DNA of 64,000 bases from Phoebastria nigripes (GCA_035582835.1 JAYKAV010002955.1:3161920-3225919), one strand, 5' to 3'. Numbered from the stretch's first letter, positions 12,325 through 24,693 are shown. Made by a program: numbers and translations. The notes: generated from the sequence alone by a model not told the origin.

Positions 12325-13400
12325 GAATCATTCAGGTTGGAAAAGACCTTTAAGATCATCGAGTCCAACCATTGACTTAACACTGCCAAGTCCACCACTA
12401 AACCATGTCCCTAAGCACCACATCTACATNTCTTTTAAATACCTCCAGGGGTGGTGACCCAACCACTTCCCTGGGCAGCCTGTGCCAATGCTTGACAACC
12501 CTTTCGGTGAAGACATTTTTCCTAATAGCCAATCTAAACCTCCCCTGGCACAACTTGAGGCTGTTTCCTCTTGTCCTATCACTTGTTACTTGGGAGAAGA
12601 GACCCCACCTGGCTATAACCTCCTTTCAGGTAGTTGTAGAGAGCAACAAGGTCGCCCCTGAGCCTCCTCTTCTCCAGGCTAAACAACCTCAGTTCCCTCA
12701 GCCGCTCCTCATCAGACTTGTGCTCTAGACTCTTCACCAGCTTCGTTGCCCTTCTCTGGACACGCTCCAGCACCTCAATGTCTGTCTTGTAGTGAGGGGA
12801 CCAAAACTGAACACAGGATTCGAGGTGCGGCCTCACCAGTGCCGAGTACAGGGACATGATCACCTCCCTACTCCTGCTGGCCACACTATTTCTGATACAG
12901 GCCAGGATGCCGTTGGCCTTCTTGGCCACCTGGGCACACTGCTGGCTCATATTCAGCTGGCTGTCAACCAACACCCCCAGGTTCTTTTCCGCTGGGCAGA
13001 TTTCCAGCCACTCTTGCCCAAGCCTGTGGTGTTGCATGGGGTGGTTGTGACCCAAGTGCAGGACCCAGCACTAAGCCTTGTTGAACCTCATAGAATTGGC
13101 CTCAGCCCATTGATCCAGCCTGTCCAGATCCCTCTGCAGAGCCNTCCTACCCTCAAGCAGATCAACACTCCTGCCCAACTTGGTGTCATCTGCAAACTTA
13201 CTGAGGGAGCACTTGATCCCCTCATCCAGATCATTGATGAAGATATTAAACAGAACTGGCCCCAATACTGAGCCCTGGGGAACACCGCTTGTGACCGGCT
13301 GCCAACTGGATTTAACTCCATTCACCACAACTCTTTGGGCCCNGCCATCCAGCCAGTTTTTTACCCAGCGAAGAGTACACCCATCCAAGCTATGAGTTTT
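12325..13400 (-). mobile_element. CR1 LINE, 5'-truncated, ORF2 remnant
   Basis: The minus strand encodes the C-terminal part of the CR1 ORF2 reverse transcriptase. From 13388 downward it reads [28 protein letters not shown] (finger/palm motif) and then SKFADDTKL, with the catalytic FADD at 13185-13196. An in-frame TAG at 13071-13073 interrupts it; the same frame continues ([39 protein letters not shown]) until a frameshift ends it at 12579. The 3' UTR runs to 12325, where the CR1 3' terminus (GATGATCTTAAAGGTC, then ATGATTCTAC on the minus strand) is reached. The start near 13400 is a 5' truncation. It lacks the endonuclease domain, ORF1 and promoter, so it cannot move. Several long plus-strand frames here are only its antisense. 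N bases at 12430, 13144 and 13343. Confidence 0.95.
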
Positions 13401-15379
13401 TGGAGCTATTCTTTACTTCAACACTTTGTAATAATCCAAAAGAATATGCTTTGATTACTTCACACAACAAGCAGTTGTTATGTCCTGTATTATGTTGCAG
13501 TGATTCAGCATAGCTGATAAGATCAATGCCAATATGTCTGCAATAAATAAGGTAAAGGTGGCATATTCTTTACTGAGAGATTAGTATTCATTTTGCAGAC
13601 TGCACTCTAAATGGAAAATACTGTGTCATTTAAGATTAAGTACCTGGTTTGGTATCATAACAGATGTTTCAAAAAACCTATTAAAAAGAATCATAGTGTT
13701 GTTTTTGTGTAATAGCAAAAAAAAAATCAGTCACCTTATCACTACAAATTAACAAATTACCCCTTAGAATGTTTCATTAAAATACCTTAAATCAACTTTC
13801 ATATTCCTCCAACTACTCTTGTTTTAAAAGTTTTCATCTCGTAACTTCTATCCACAGATTATTTTGATTAGTGTATTAATGTCATTGGTAACTGGCTTCT
13901 TTGACTGCTCTTCAAACGTGAGAATATTTTGCATGTGGGTTCTTGTGTTAAAAGAGCTGCTCCATCTATAACACCCTTTTTTAGGCATGCACACATCACT
14001 GTTCTCACTGCTGAGCTGTAGAGAAGCCACAAAAAGGGCAATGTCAATGGTTTTGCATACAAGGGTCAATGTTAAAAATTTCAAGTTAGCTTTCATGAAG
14101 CTGGTAATTGTCAGACCAGTCACTTTTTTATTTAAGAGTGTGCACTCTGTATCTAGACCTCCAAAGATACTGGGTATCCACACATCTCTTTGAATACCCT
14201 GATCTATCATTTTGACATTGCTGAGATCCTGAATATCCTTGTACGAGTCCATGATCACCAGAATTCCCACTGGTCTCCAACCACAAAGCTTCATGTTGAT
14301 GGTGTCAATCTACTCTCATGTCAATCTAGACTTATGATACATTATTTGACAAATAAGGAATGAATAAACACATTGGCTCAGGGTTCTAGGACTGTGATGG
14401 GAAGATAATTCACTGAAAAACAAAAGTTTCTGGTTTGGTGACTTTAAAAGTATTTGAGGTTGTAGCTCTTAGAAGGAAGAAAAGGTTGAATTGTTTGATG
14501 TCAAAACACAGATAAGTGGTTTGGGAAACTCAGAAGAATAAAAAGAATTAAGATCCCACATTCTGCTTTTTGTGAATTATAAAAGAAAATTTTTCAGAGG
14601 CAGGCATCGGTTAGAATAGAAATTTGACTAACAATCATTCAATTTTTTGCATCATCCTTCCAGAACGTTATTATTCAAAGAAAAGGAGAGGAAAGAAAAA
14701 AAGTGGTAGCACTCTAATAAAGACAAGTATGGCTATATGAAAAAGGCTTAATCCTTCAAATTGCTGAGCACTCTGGCTATATTCTACTTAAATTTTCATT
14801 AAATCCTTGTACTCTGAATTAAAAGATTTAGCACAGAAGAGCCAAAATATGTAGCATATTTTGGGCATACAAGGATCAAGAAATAGCAGGAACAGGCAAA
14901 TCCTGAAACAGAAATTCAAGCTCTGGCTATAGTCTTCTGAACTCCACCCACAAAAGAACTTAACACTCATTTGAAGTCTCGTTAAAGCTTAGTCCAACTC
15001 TCAATGTTTTACTTAATCATGTCCCGCAGTCTGAAGATCTAGTAGGACAAGGGGTGTATTCTGTTTTTCATCTGGAAAAAATGAACTATTTCACCTTGGC
15101 TAAAGATTCTCTTTAGAACACCACTCATTTAGAAATCCTTTTTTGAGACCAAAAAGTGTGTGCCTGTGTGTTTGTTTATTCATACTTTAAAGAATTAAGT
15201 TTAAAAAAAAAAAAAAATTATTTATGTTCCACTTGGAAAAAGAGGGAAAAAAAAGGAAAAAGATTTGTTTCTAATGCTACTTATTAGAGGAATTTCAAAC
15301 TTTTCACTCGAATCCCAAATGAAGACTCTGCCAGACTCTTTCAAACTTTCAAATGCCAGATGACAAAATTACAAACCCT
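13401..15379. other. Unique non-coding DNA
   Basis: Flank of the truncated CR1. Besides the unexplained 148-codon frame at 13848-14294 and a poly(A) run at 15201-15216, nothing is recognised. Confidence 0.5.
13848..14294 (-). other. Unassigned 148-codon open frame
   Basis: An uninterrupted minus-strand frame that starts at ATG (MKLCGWRPVG) and ends at a stop in AT-rich DNA. I recognise no domain, signal peptide or family. It is one of the longest frames in the window outside CR1 sequence, but with local base composition a frame of this length is expected roughly once by chance in six frames of 64 kb. The plus strand carries a second open frame over part of it. It could be chance, a decayed retrocopy, or part of an unknown transposable element. 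Confidence 0.2.
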
Positions 15380-15590
15380 CCGATCTTTGGGGCTGCGGAA
15401 ATCCTTTCCAAATCTATCTCCTGCCAGCTGTCTCTCACCTGAACATTTCACAGTCTGCCTGCTGCTCCGATTGGTGCCAAATGATCTGCAATTACAGTAT
15501 GTTTAACCTGTAATCTGCTATTAGCTCTGAGCTTTGCAGAAGGCAACATTTAAGTCTAGCAAATTCTTTACCTTCAAGGAAGACTTTCAC
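15380..15590. other. Possible conserved non-coding element
   Basis: This stretch has the look of a deeply conserved regulatory element: balanced base composition inside AT-rich flanks, no simple repeats, and clustered homeodomain-type cores (GCAATTACAGTATG, CTGTAATCTGCTATTAGC near 15490-15525). No coding frame is sustained. This is a texture judgement only; cross-species alignment is needed. Confidence 0.25.
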
Positions 15591-16559
15591 ACCAGAGAAG
15601 AATAATTGAAATGCATATCCATTTAACCCATGCATCGACATTGTGCCCATTTTTCCTTACTCTCTGCTACACTGCAGTTGCAACATAAAAAAGAGCATAC
15701 AGTTGCTTCGTCCCAAGAGGAGACTGGGATCATCTATTCCTCTTTGTTGACTTGTGGGTACCAGTCGTGAGTTGTGTGCTCAGAATTCCCACCAAAAGTG
15801 CAGGACAAAATTTGGATGCATTGTGAGTCTTCAGAAACATGCTGGGTGAAAAGCTGCATAAACAAGCCAGGAGTAAAATGTAGAGGACAGCAAAGATTAG
15901 ATTCCTAACGGAATGAACTAAACAAGGACAGACTCTCCATGGAATACATCGACATTTTTCTATACCAGAAGAAATTGTCACAGAATTATTTTCTTTTCTG
16001 ACATTTCCCCTTTGTAAAAGAGTTATTTGGCTTTGTCACAGTGCAAAGATAGAAATTCTTCTTGATGAACTGACATTACAGATGTAGCTGGAATTACTTT
16101 AGTGCCAGGGACTTCCAGCAATAGCAGTTCTGCAGGCCTGTGGGTGCTTACATTTTGCAAAGTTTCCCCGAAAGGCTCAGTCTTTTCAATTCACAGTGAA
16201 ATTAATCTAATTGTCCTTCTTAGGTTGTTGTTTGTTTTTCTTTGGTTTTAACTTGTTCTCATTTATGTTCAAAGGAATGAATAACATTTGAAAAAAGCAA
16301 CCACAATTTGCCAGGCTTAATTCTAAATCTATTTAGGATAAATATGTGAATCTCAAGGAAAACTGAAACATACCATTACCTTTCGTGTTGTTGGGTTTTT
16401 TTTAAGGATTAAGGGAATAAAAGTCATCAAAGAGTTGTGAAGTGGGCCCTCACGTTCATTTGCTCAGGGGAGAGTAGAATACACATGGCATTGCTCTGAT
16501 ATCTGGGATGACTTCTTCACAGGGAAATATTAAAGGATGGAAAACAAATGTTATTTTAA

Positions 16560-16840
16560 CTGTCAGATTGATCTTCTCAATAGCTGTAATTAATCACAGT
16601 TATTGCTATAAAGTCACTGAGAGCTCTCTCTTAAGGAGGTTATATGGTAATGAAACAAAGTTATTCTCCCTCATGTTCCTTTCATAAATTGTCAGCAAAT
16701 ATACATGTATATGAGCTGTCTTCCAGCTGAGCTTTTCAGGAGTTAATAAGCCATTTAAAACTATTTAATGCTGGAGAAGCAAAAACATAAATGACCTTTG
16801 AACCCTGCAAGGATGTTTTCTCTTTGAGCAATTTATTCTT
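16560..16840. other. Possible conserved non-coding element
   Basis: Repeat-free sequence with a palindromic homeodomain-like core GCTGTAATTAATCACAG (about 16583-16599), further TAAT cores and an ATTTAATGCTGGAG stretch, within a region free of stop-poor frames. The style resembles vertebrate developmental enhancers, but this is inferred from motif texture, not from alignment. Confidence 0.25.
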
Positions 16841-18579
16841 TGCTAAAGGATGGTTCAGAGCCGTATGCACAGAATAACATTTTGCCACTGAATGTCATCT
16901 TAGACACAAGGAGAACAAAAGAACTAATCTCTTATCTGAATTTGTATTAGATTACATTGTAGTAATAGATGTGACATGATACTATAAAAAAGTGTAGGCA
17001 GAGGGCAGTACGATACATTAATAAAAGAGATTTTTATGAGTTGGTTGCTGGTAGAGATCCACTGTCATGACAAAGTTTTTAGTTCATGTAAAATAGCTTG
17101 GGTGTGGCAAAGCTATTCCCAGTATTTACACTTATAGTCCTAAAATAGGAAGTGTTTCACCTTATCTCTGGCCTGAAGGGTTGTTGAGAAAGTGTTTACT
17201 GTTGTTATTACTCTGTGTCTGCCACATGAACAAATGTTATACTCATTAGAGCTGTTCATTTCTGGGTTTTGAGTAATAAGGCCCAAATTCAGCACACGTA
17301 ACTGCAAATTAAGGTTATTCCCCCAAATACTCATCTATCAACCTAAACACACTTGCATCTCACTCATAACTGACTATCAGAATGACCCCAAGAAATCTTG
17401 AAGAGTGGAGATGAAGGCGATCTTTATACTGCTTGGGATCAGGACAACAAAGGTTTTCTAGAGATTTGAGAAAGTACTGAAGTTATCTTTGCTCTTCTTC
17501 CCTTTCCATCTCTGGCAGGTAGCTGAACACTGGTTGGCTGAAGTAACAAATACAACTGTATTTCTTTGGACAGTGTCCAGATGTACATTTCTGGATCCCT
17601 ATTTGTATGGACACACGTAGTCTTGATGTTGCAAAGTACTTTCTTTTTTGTTCCAGAACTGTTAAACTTGGTAAATACAGTTTTTAGCTTGATTTATCTC
17701 CCATTTATAGGAACTTTACTGCTGGGAAAAGGAGCAGATGCAACATTAAATAATGGACTGGACAGAGCACCGAAAGATACCTCTCTAAGCCCTGTAAGTG
17801 TTGCACAACCATAGTTGATTGCTACAATCACATGCGAAGATTCTTCTAAATTATCGGTTGTTCCTGGAGATTATAACCTATCAATGTTTCTGAAGTCTTA
17901 TTTAAAGGGTAGACTAAGGGCAATATTCTTTTTTCCTTAGAGCAAATACGTATTAATCTCTGAGCAACAATGCATCGACTTTTAATAATTTATTGCTCAA
18001 TTTCCAAAGTAATTGCAACCTAGGAATTTGCCAGATTTTGCTTTTCCTTTGAAAATTCTTCCTATGTATTTCTTCTACACATGCATAAAAATCATAGGTT
18101 GCCTCTTGCTGACAGTGCAATGCTACCTTTTCATTTTAAAAGACAAAGGTCAGTGCTACGTGTTTGATACATTCAGGTAGAATTTCTGTGCTGTATTCTA
18201 TTTTCTAAATTCCTGCTGTCAAGAGAAGAGGGCAGGGTCCTCTTCTTGTGTTTGTGTGTGCTGAAAATTACTACTTTATATATGTCTAGAATAACTCTTG
18301 CTGTGCAAGGAGACAAGATCCAGAACTATTGGGAGCTCCCACTGGTCCTCACAGCATGCAATGCACAACATAGTAGACACTTTTGTTTAAAGTACCTGAA
18401 AATTACTTCAGAAATTCCCAGTTTGGTTTTCTATTTTTCTCCCCAAATCTGACAAGGCCAGCATCTCATAAATTTACAAGTACAAAAGGTTTTTTAAAAA
18501 AGCAACCTATTAAAAATTATATAATCGAGGGAGTGAAGGAAACAGTATTACAAAGCTAGAAGTACCCCAAAATTCTAGT

Positions 18580-18625
18580 AAAAAGTGCTTTTGACAGACT
18601 ACAAAAAGTGCTGTTGACAGATTAC
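18580..18625. repeat. 23-bp tandem duplication
   Basis: AAAAAGTGCTTTTGACAGAC at 18580 is followed directly by a second 23-bp copy at 18603-18625, with two substitutions between the copies, so it is somewhat older than the perfect duplications elsewhere in the window. Confidence 0.85.
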
Positions 18626-20979
18626 GGTGTGATCTGTGTCAAAAAAGTAAAGTTGTTGAAAGGCAGGTAGAGAATCTGTGGGTGATAGTACCAAATATTA
18701 TTTTTTAACAAAATTAGTCTCACACTGGCAGAATGTAAAACCCTGTTCTGACACTCCCAGGCATAACTGTNCTAGCCAGCTAAGTTAATAGCTATATCCA
18801 CCTCTTCACCATTTGCACTCCTGGAATAGCATGTGCCACTTGTCATGAAATACAGAAGAGCTTCCACAGGCTTGTTATCCACATTGCAATTGCATCTACC
18901 TCCAATCTATCTCTATCTTCCACCATCTTCCTCCATCTACCTCCGTTTTGCAGTTGCAAAATGTGAGCGTCTATGAAGTTCAAAAAAGACAATTCAGTGC
19001 GTGGCTGCAGTGTTGGTGCATGGAGAGTGAAGAACGATCAAGGCTGTCATATGGAGCGGACAGGGACAATCACGGNCCTGCTTCAGTGCCTAGAACATTC
19101 GACCTGTTTCTCAGGAAAGAGGGAACAGCTGGAATCACCATGAGTCCAATTTTAAACTTTTTGAGCAGCATGTAGGGCTAATGAGGGAACTGTGGAGAGC
19201 AAACAGCACTTCCTTGAAGGAAAGAGGTTATGGTTTACACTACCCCTTCCCTTCATAATTTATACGAGGTCTTTGGTTAGAGTTAAATAATTTTAATGCA
19301 ATTTTAGCTGAACTCAGAAAATGAAATATTTTGAAAAAAAGAACTTTTGCACAGAACTACTGTTACATAAGCCCAGCCAAGTAGGCTTTCCTTTCATTGT
19401 TACTTCAGTTGTTCAGTGAAATTGATAAAAATATCAGCTCCACAGAGCAGCTGTCTTAAATCCCTGGGTTTAGCAGTCAGATTAGAGACCCTGAACCTAG
19501 GGCTCTGAGGCTTCCAATACAATGAAGGGAAGCCTGGAAGTCCTGTTATCATTTGCTGTCTCAGCGCTATAGACCCTGGAAACCCTTGGTGTCCAGATCT
19601 TCCATGGATAGTCCACCTGGCAAGTTCCCCTAAGATTCACAAACTCAGAGTCCCTTTTCCAGGTCAGTCTGCTCATGGGTCTGTCTAGAAGCCCAAAATC
19701 ACAGCCAGAAAGTAATCTACCAGTAATCCAGGTAGGATTGCATTGGAATTATGTCTGGGATTCATTGGAGAGTTATATGAAATACAACCTGGTTGAAATA
19801 ATTACTTGTTTCCTGAAAAAGCTATCTTTCATCTGAATATTTTCAGTCTTTCAAGCTTTTCAGAGTGTCTGCAATGACAGTCTTACCGAGTGATATCTGG
19901 GTCTTAACTCCCAGGTTAGCCGAGTATGAATATGTCTCTGCCTTCCTTTCTTCCTCACTAATCACCCAGCCTCCAAGTCGAGGTCCTCACCTTCCATTGA
20001 TCCATGTATATGTAGGAATATGTTTTTTGGTGAAGAAGCTCTTAGCTTTTTTCCATGGCTATAGCGACAATTGCAAGAGAACTTGTCTTCCCACTGCATG
20101 TGACTGTGGGAAAAGCAGCGAGGGTTTGCTGCCACTCAAGTCATCTTGCTTACATCCTCATACAAAGCTGAAGACAGCAGCAGCCAGAGATAAAAGTACT
20201 TCATGGTCTTGTGACTATCAGCTGAACTTCACTCCTAGAGACTAAGTTAAATGTTTGGGTTTGTTGTCTTTTTAAAATTTATTTTCGGGTATTTGATCCA
20301 GCTATGTAAGTATTAAAGATTGCAATTCAAAGGCTTGATTCTCTGTTATCCTTGGGTAATTATTTACTTTTAGGCAAAGTAAGTGTTATATTCTGCCCTA
20401 GAAACTTTTTGCATTTACTTTTTATTGAAGTGAATACAAATTGAAAGCCTCTATATCTGATGTTTACAAACTGTTGATTATAGATAGAGATATAAAGAAA
20501 GAAATCAGTCACTTAAACAAAGAAGCTCAGAGCATGTTTAGTCACATGTGAAAACAAAAAGCGCATAAAGCTTGTAAGACTAACAATTGTTGCTTATCTT
20601 CCTTGTGCAATTAGCTAAGAAAACATTTCCAGTCAGATAATATGAATAGATGAGGGGACAAGTCTATCATCCTATGTTTAATTGTCCATGGTGTAATGTA
20701 ATAAATCTATATTTCAAGGAAAGCTTTGGAATGAGATCACTGAATATATTTCAGAGAGTTCTGAAATTATTATTGATTCAAGGATGTTTTTACTGAATTG
20801 TACATATGCAAAGAACACTTCACACTGGAAAGCGCCTGGGTGTAATATAATAATCTGCAGAATGCTATCAATAACAGTCTTTAAGGCTACCCTCCCATAA
20901 TTGAAAAAAATATGTCACATTTACAGTGAGACTATTTATTACATTTTACTTCTNACTCATGCATGCAGACATACATATT

Positions 20980-21010
20980 GGTTCCCTTCTTTCATTGGAC
21001 GAAGGGAACC
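20980..21010. repeat. Perfect 10-bp inverted repeat, 11-nt loop
   Basis: GGTTCCCTTC (20980-20989) and GAAGGGAACC (21001-21010) are exact reverse complements around TTTCATTGGAC. They could form a short hairpin. No transposon or terminator context is visible. Confidence 0.8.
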
Positions 21011-21574
21011 TTCCCTTCCTGTTAGAGATTTGGTGGTAGGTGCTGCAGTGATTTAATTCATTATATCTTGATGTCACTGGAGTTTGCATGAGGTTGGCTT
21101 CACACAGAAGTATTAGAGCAGGATCTGTCTTTTAAATCCAGAAAATTAATTGAGATGGATGGTTCCTAGATCAGGCACCAACCTGGATTGTCTTAGTCTC
21201 CTGTTGAGTGCCTCTCCCAGCAACATACCTCTGTCTGTGGCACTTGCTATGGTCATATACCCAAGACCCAAAGCAGTCACCATGATGACTTGAGTTACTC
21301 AGAGTACATGTTGCTTTTCCACATCTCCTCTGCTAACCTATTTCAAGGTCTTCCCCACTCTCTCTTTCCCCCAGTCTTCTCCCTCTGCCCCCCGGGATTC
21401 TTTATCTCTTGTCTCAAGAAACACTCCTTAGTAATGGCAGTGTATTTTTGCACTGCCCGCTGCGTGTTAGATCAATCCCATCAGCTCAATTCACATAGGC
21501 AATCAACTATCTGACAGCAATAACTTTTCATCACCGATGACCTGGACTACATTCAAACTGGTTATTTTGTGATG

Positions 21575-21602
21575 TTTCAGGACTTATTACGACATCCTGA
21601 AA
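21575..21602. repeat. 8-bp inverted repeat, 12-nt loop
   Basis: TTTCAGGA (21575-21582) pairs with TCCTGAAA (21595-21602). It lies in a repeat-free, mixed-composition stretch (21540-21690). The stem is too short for a microRNA precursor, and I assign no function. Confidence 0.6.
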
Positions 21603-23121
21603 TATGCAGCCTTGTTGAAACTGTTGTGTGCGTGCCTGTGAAGGTAATTTCTTTGTCACCGCAGTTATATATACCACAATTTCTTTAAAGAAGAGGTTAC
21701 CGCTGGAACTGGCCAGAAATTATTATAGAATGATGTGCCTTGAAGAAGGAAATTTTCCACTTAAATAGTTGACAACAGCTAAACGTTTTGTGAAAATATC
21801 ACTTTAATCGGAAGTATTATTAAAAAGTTCCCCAAATATTTCATTGAGTTGGGGCTGTATTATACTGTGTCTGTGGTGGTTGAATGCTTTCTGGCAAATT
21901 GATCAAAGTACTTTGGTTTGACTTAACAGCACAGTTTATGTCACAAACTGATCTGCGAGCACTTCATTTCACAACATATGTAACATCTCCCACATTTCTA
22001 GTTTGGTATGTAAAGAATTGCGGAATCTTCCCATAGAAATGAATTTTCAAGCTGAAACTAGGTGGAATTACAGAAAAAAATACCCACTTAATTTCTCCCA
22101 AAAGGAAATGAATTAGGGATCATCTTGTTTAATCCCACTGCAGGTATGATTGCCACAGCATCTTGTTTGGTCTCTCCGCATTGATATGCTCTTCTCAACT
22201 GCCCAAGGATTCCATGTCCCATAACAACCATTTTTTACAAAATCATTGAGTTGACTTTTTATTTATGCCTCTTTCCAGCCACAGTAGCTTCCACTACCTT
22301 TCAGTGATCCTTCTCTTCTACATCTTTTACGTTTCTCTATTTTTAAATGGAGCACATAATTTTACAGTGGAGAGCGAAATGGCACATCCATTGTTGTAAG
22401 AATGCTGCATAATTATTTTGTGCTGAACATGAGAACTCGTGCTCTGACAAAAGCATATAGTCTGTAATGCTAGATTTATTTGTAATATGATGAAGAAGAG
22501 ATGGCAAAAAAGAGAGTGTATGTAAATCAAATAAACCCACTACTAACTTGTAATTAATATAACTACTATAGTTTTGCAATAAATTGAATATAAGAAATGT
22601 ACATGAAGAGGTGTAGCAATTACTGTAAAATCATTTGGGCAGGACCAGTATTTCAGAAGTAAACTCCAGTATAAATGTGCAATGCAGAACTGTCACCAGC
22701 TAACTACAAAAATCCCATTCATGCTTCGTTGGTTTCAGATATAATTGAAGTGACAGAAATTGACTGCCTCCTGGGTTAACTTGCAGAACAACAAATTACA
22801 TGCTTATTATTTTAGACAAAGGAAAGGGCATCTTTGCCTTAAAGAGGGAGATAAAAAGTTTCCAAGTACAGTATAGACAACTGGCTGCTTCATGAAAGCA
22901 AAGTGAATGCATATTTTTAAATATTTTATATGCCATATTGCTATGCCAGCAGAGACCACTAGCACCTGCTCTGGATGAGTTATTGTCGTGGTTTAACCCT
23001 AGCCACCAACTAAACACCACACAGCCACTTGCTCACTCCACCCCCCCACACCCTGTGGTGGGATGGGGGAGAGAATCAGGAGAGTAAAAGTGAGAAAACT
23101 TGTAGGTTGAGATAAGAACAG

Positions 23122-23127
23122 TTTAAT
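23122..23127 (-). promoter_or_regulatory. LTR polyadenylation signal (ATTAAA variant)
   Basis: ATTAAA on the minus strand, about 170 bp downstream of the LTR TATA box. Copy 1 of the LTR keeps the same hexamer at 757-762, which supports it as the family's signal. Confidence 0.45.
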
Positions 23128-23130
23128 AAT

Positions 23131-23192
23131 TGAAATAAAATAAAGTAAAATAGTAGTAGTAGTAGTAATAATAATAACAAAAATAATAAAAG
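23131..23192. repeat. Trinucleotide/A-rich microsatellite inside the LTR
   Basis: A run of AGT/TAG units followed by AAT units and AAAATAAT. The corresponding part of LTR copy 1 instead has a CAAAGC/AAGCAAAA-type purine stretch, so the trinucleotide array grew after this copy inserted or in its own lineage. Confidence 0.85.
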
Positions 23193-23297
23193 AATATACA
23201 AAGCAAGTGATGCACCATGCAATTGCTCACCACCCACCGACCGATGCCCAGCCCATCCCCAAGAAGCGTTNGCTGCCCCCCGGCCAACTCCCCCCAG

Positions 23298-23305
23298 CTT
23301 ATATA
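23298..23305 (-). promoter_or_regulatory. LTR TATA box
   Basis: TATATAAG on the minus strand within the solo LTR, about 260 bp from the LTR's 5' end, in the usual position for the core promoter at the end of U3. Copy 1 has lost it (CACATAAAG). Transcription from it would run toward lower coordinates; activity is unknown. Confidence 0.5.
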
Positions 23306-24693
23306 CTGAGCATGATGTCATATGGTATAGAATANCCCNTTGGCCAGTTTGGGTCAGCTGTCCTGGCTATGCTCCCTCCCAGCTTCTTGTGCACCTGGCA
23401 GAGCATGGGAAGCTGAAAAGTCCTTGACTAGTGTAAACACTGCTTAGCAACAACTAAAAACATCAGTGTGTTATCAACATTCTTCTCACACTAAATCCAA
23501 AACACAGCACTATACCAGCTACTAGGAAGAAAATTAACTCTATCCCAGCTGAAACCAGGACAGTTATGTAGAACAGCTCCAGGTTCATTATCATTTATAT
23601 CAATGCAAGTCAGAGTATGATGAATGCAATCACCATTTTCTGAGCTTTTGTTTTCCAAACCAGCTAGTGTTTGTATTTCANTGATGAGGATGTTTTGCTA
23701 GAATTTTAGCTTTCTTGCCAGGTGATCTTAGAAAAATGCTAAATTTTATGCAGATCACTACAGTTTGCTAAATACTGAAAAAAGTTACCACTTATAATAT
23801 AGAAAAAACAATTTATGGAAAGGTTTTTAGTATGTATGATCTCTGGAGTTGAGGGCTTTCTCTGATGTGATAAAAAACTATTTGGAATAGATCTTATTCC
23901 AGAGAAATCATTCAACAGCTTGTGCATGATTAGATTTCCTATACGGGACTGGCAGATAGTCCACTATACGTAACGCCTATCCCCAAGGAAAACCAAGATG
24001 CCTCATGCTAACAGTATCAGAAAACAGCCAGGAAAGCAGAAAGAAATTCCTAATTTGGATAGTTTGATCTTCCTTAAATCTCATTTTTCCTGAACCAGTC
24101 TTCCATTAGTAATGTAATGGAAATAATAATAATAGTGTATTCTTCTCTTAAAACATATGTATGCTGGGACACAAAATATAGGTGTTTATGTTGCTGCAGG
24201 ACTTTAATTTTATCTTTCCATTCTTTAAATATTTCTTTATTTTCTCTTTGGACAAGTATTTACACTATTTTTAATGGTTCGTATTGTGTTCTTGAAAGCA
24301 ACTTTTTCCTTTGTTTCCAATATTTTTCTTACAAAACCAAACTTGTCGTATTAGGAAAAAAAAAAAGTCCAGGGAAAAGGCTTTTGCTCAAAATACTTGC
24401 ATTTATGTTATGAGAAAAAGAAAGAGGAGGGAAACCAAAAGAGCTTAAATTTTTCATCATTTAGAAATGCAATAAAATTATTAGGCAGGATTTAGACAAT
24501 TATCCGGATGTGTAACTTATAAAGGTACCTTATCTGAGTTTCCTCATCTTTTCACAAAACCTAGAGCTCATTTATTCTTAGAGATTCAGAAGGCAGCTTN
24601 TGTCCCATGCTGAACTTCATCAGCTTCCTCAGTGGGACCTGGATTTATCAGATTATTAGGAATATGTCTACCTTTAAGTAAGATGAGACAGTT

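Larger units (their letters stand above)
16841..22983. other. Unique non-coding DNA
   Basis: About 6 kb without recognised transposable elements apart from the small tandem and inverted repeats listed separately. Frames at 19865-20245 (126 codons) and 17566-17814 have no recognisable domain. A pyrimidine-rich patch lies at 18895-18945. Confidence 0.5.
22984..23562 (-). mobile_element. Solo endogenous-retrovirus LTR, copy 2
   Basis: The minus strand begins TGTCCTGGTTTCAGCTGGG at 23562 and ends GGTTAAACCACGACA at 22984, giving TG...CA ends. The 5-bp direct repeat gttat flanks it exactly (22979-22983 and 23563-23567), proving a single retroviral-type insertion. It is the same family as 646-1206, in the same orientation, 22 kb away. 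On the minus strand a TATATAAG box (23298-23305) and ATTAAA (23122-23127) sit in the order expected for U3 and R. A trinucleotide expansion (23131-23192) lies inside it. There are no internal retroviral genes, so it formed by LTR-LTR recombination. N bases at 23271, 23335 and 23339. Confidence 0.95.

Noticed and set aside
12405..13395. Plus-strand open frames of 107 and 159 codons
   Set aside because: They are antisense to the CR1 ORF2 remnant on the minus strand.
19865..20245. 126-codon plus-strand frame
   Set aside because: No domain resemblance and no flanking splice or promoter signal; length is within chance expectation.
646..23562. The two same-strand LTRs as the ends of one 23-kb provirus
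   Set aside because: Each LTR has its own flanking 5-bp duplication, and no gag, pol or env lies between; a CR1 and unique DNA fill the interval.
24515..24560. MIR-like phrase (CTGAGTTTCCTCATCTTTTC)
   Set aside because: Only the 3' part of the MIR core is suggested and the rest does not follow; too short to call.
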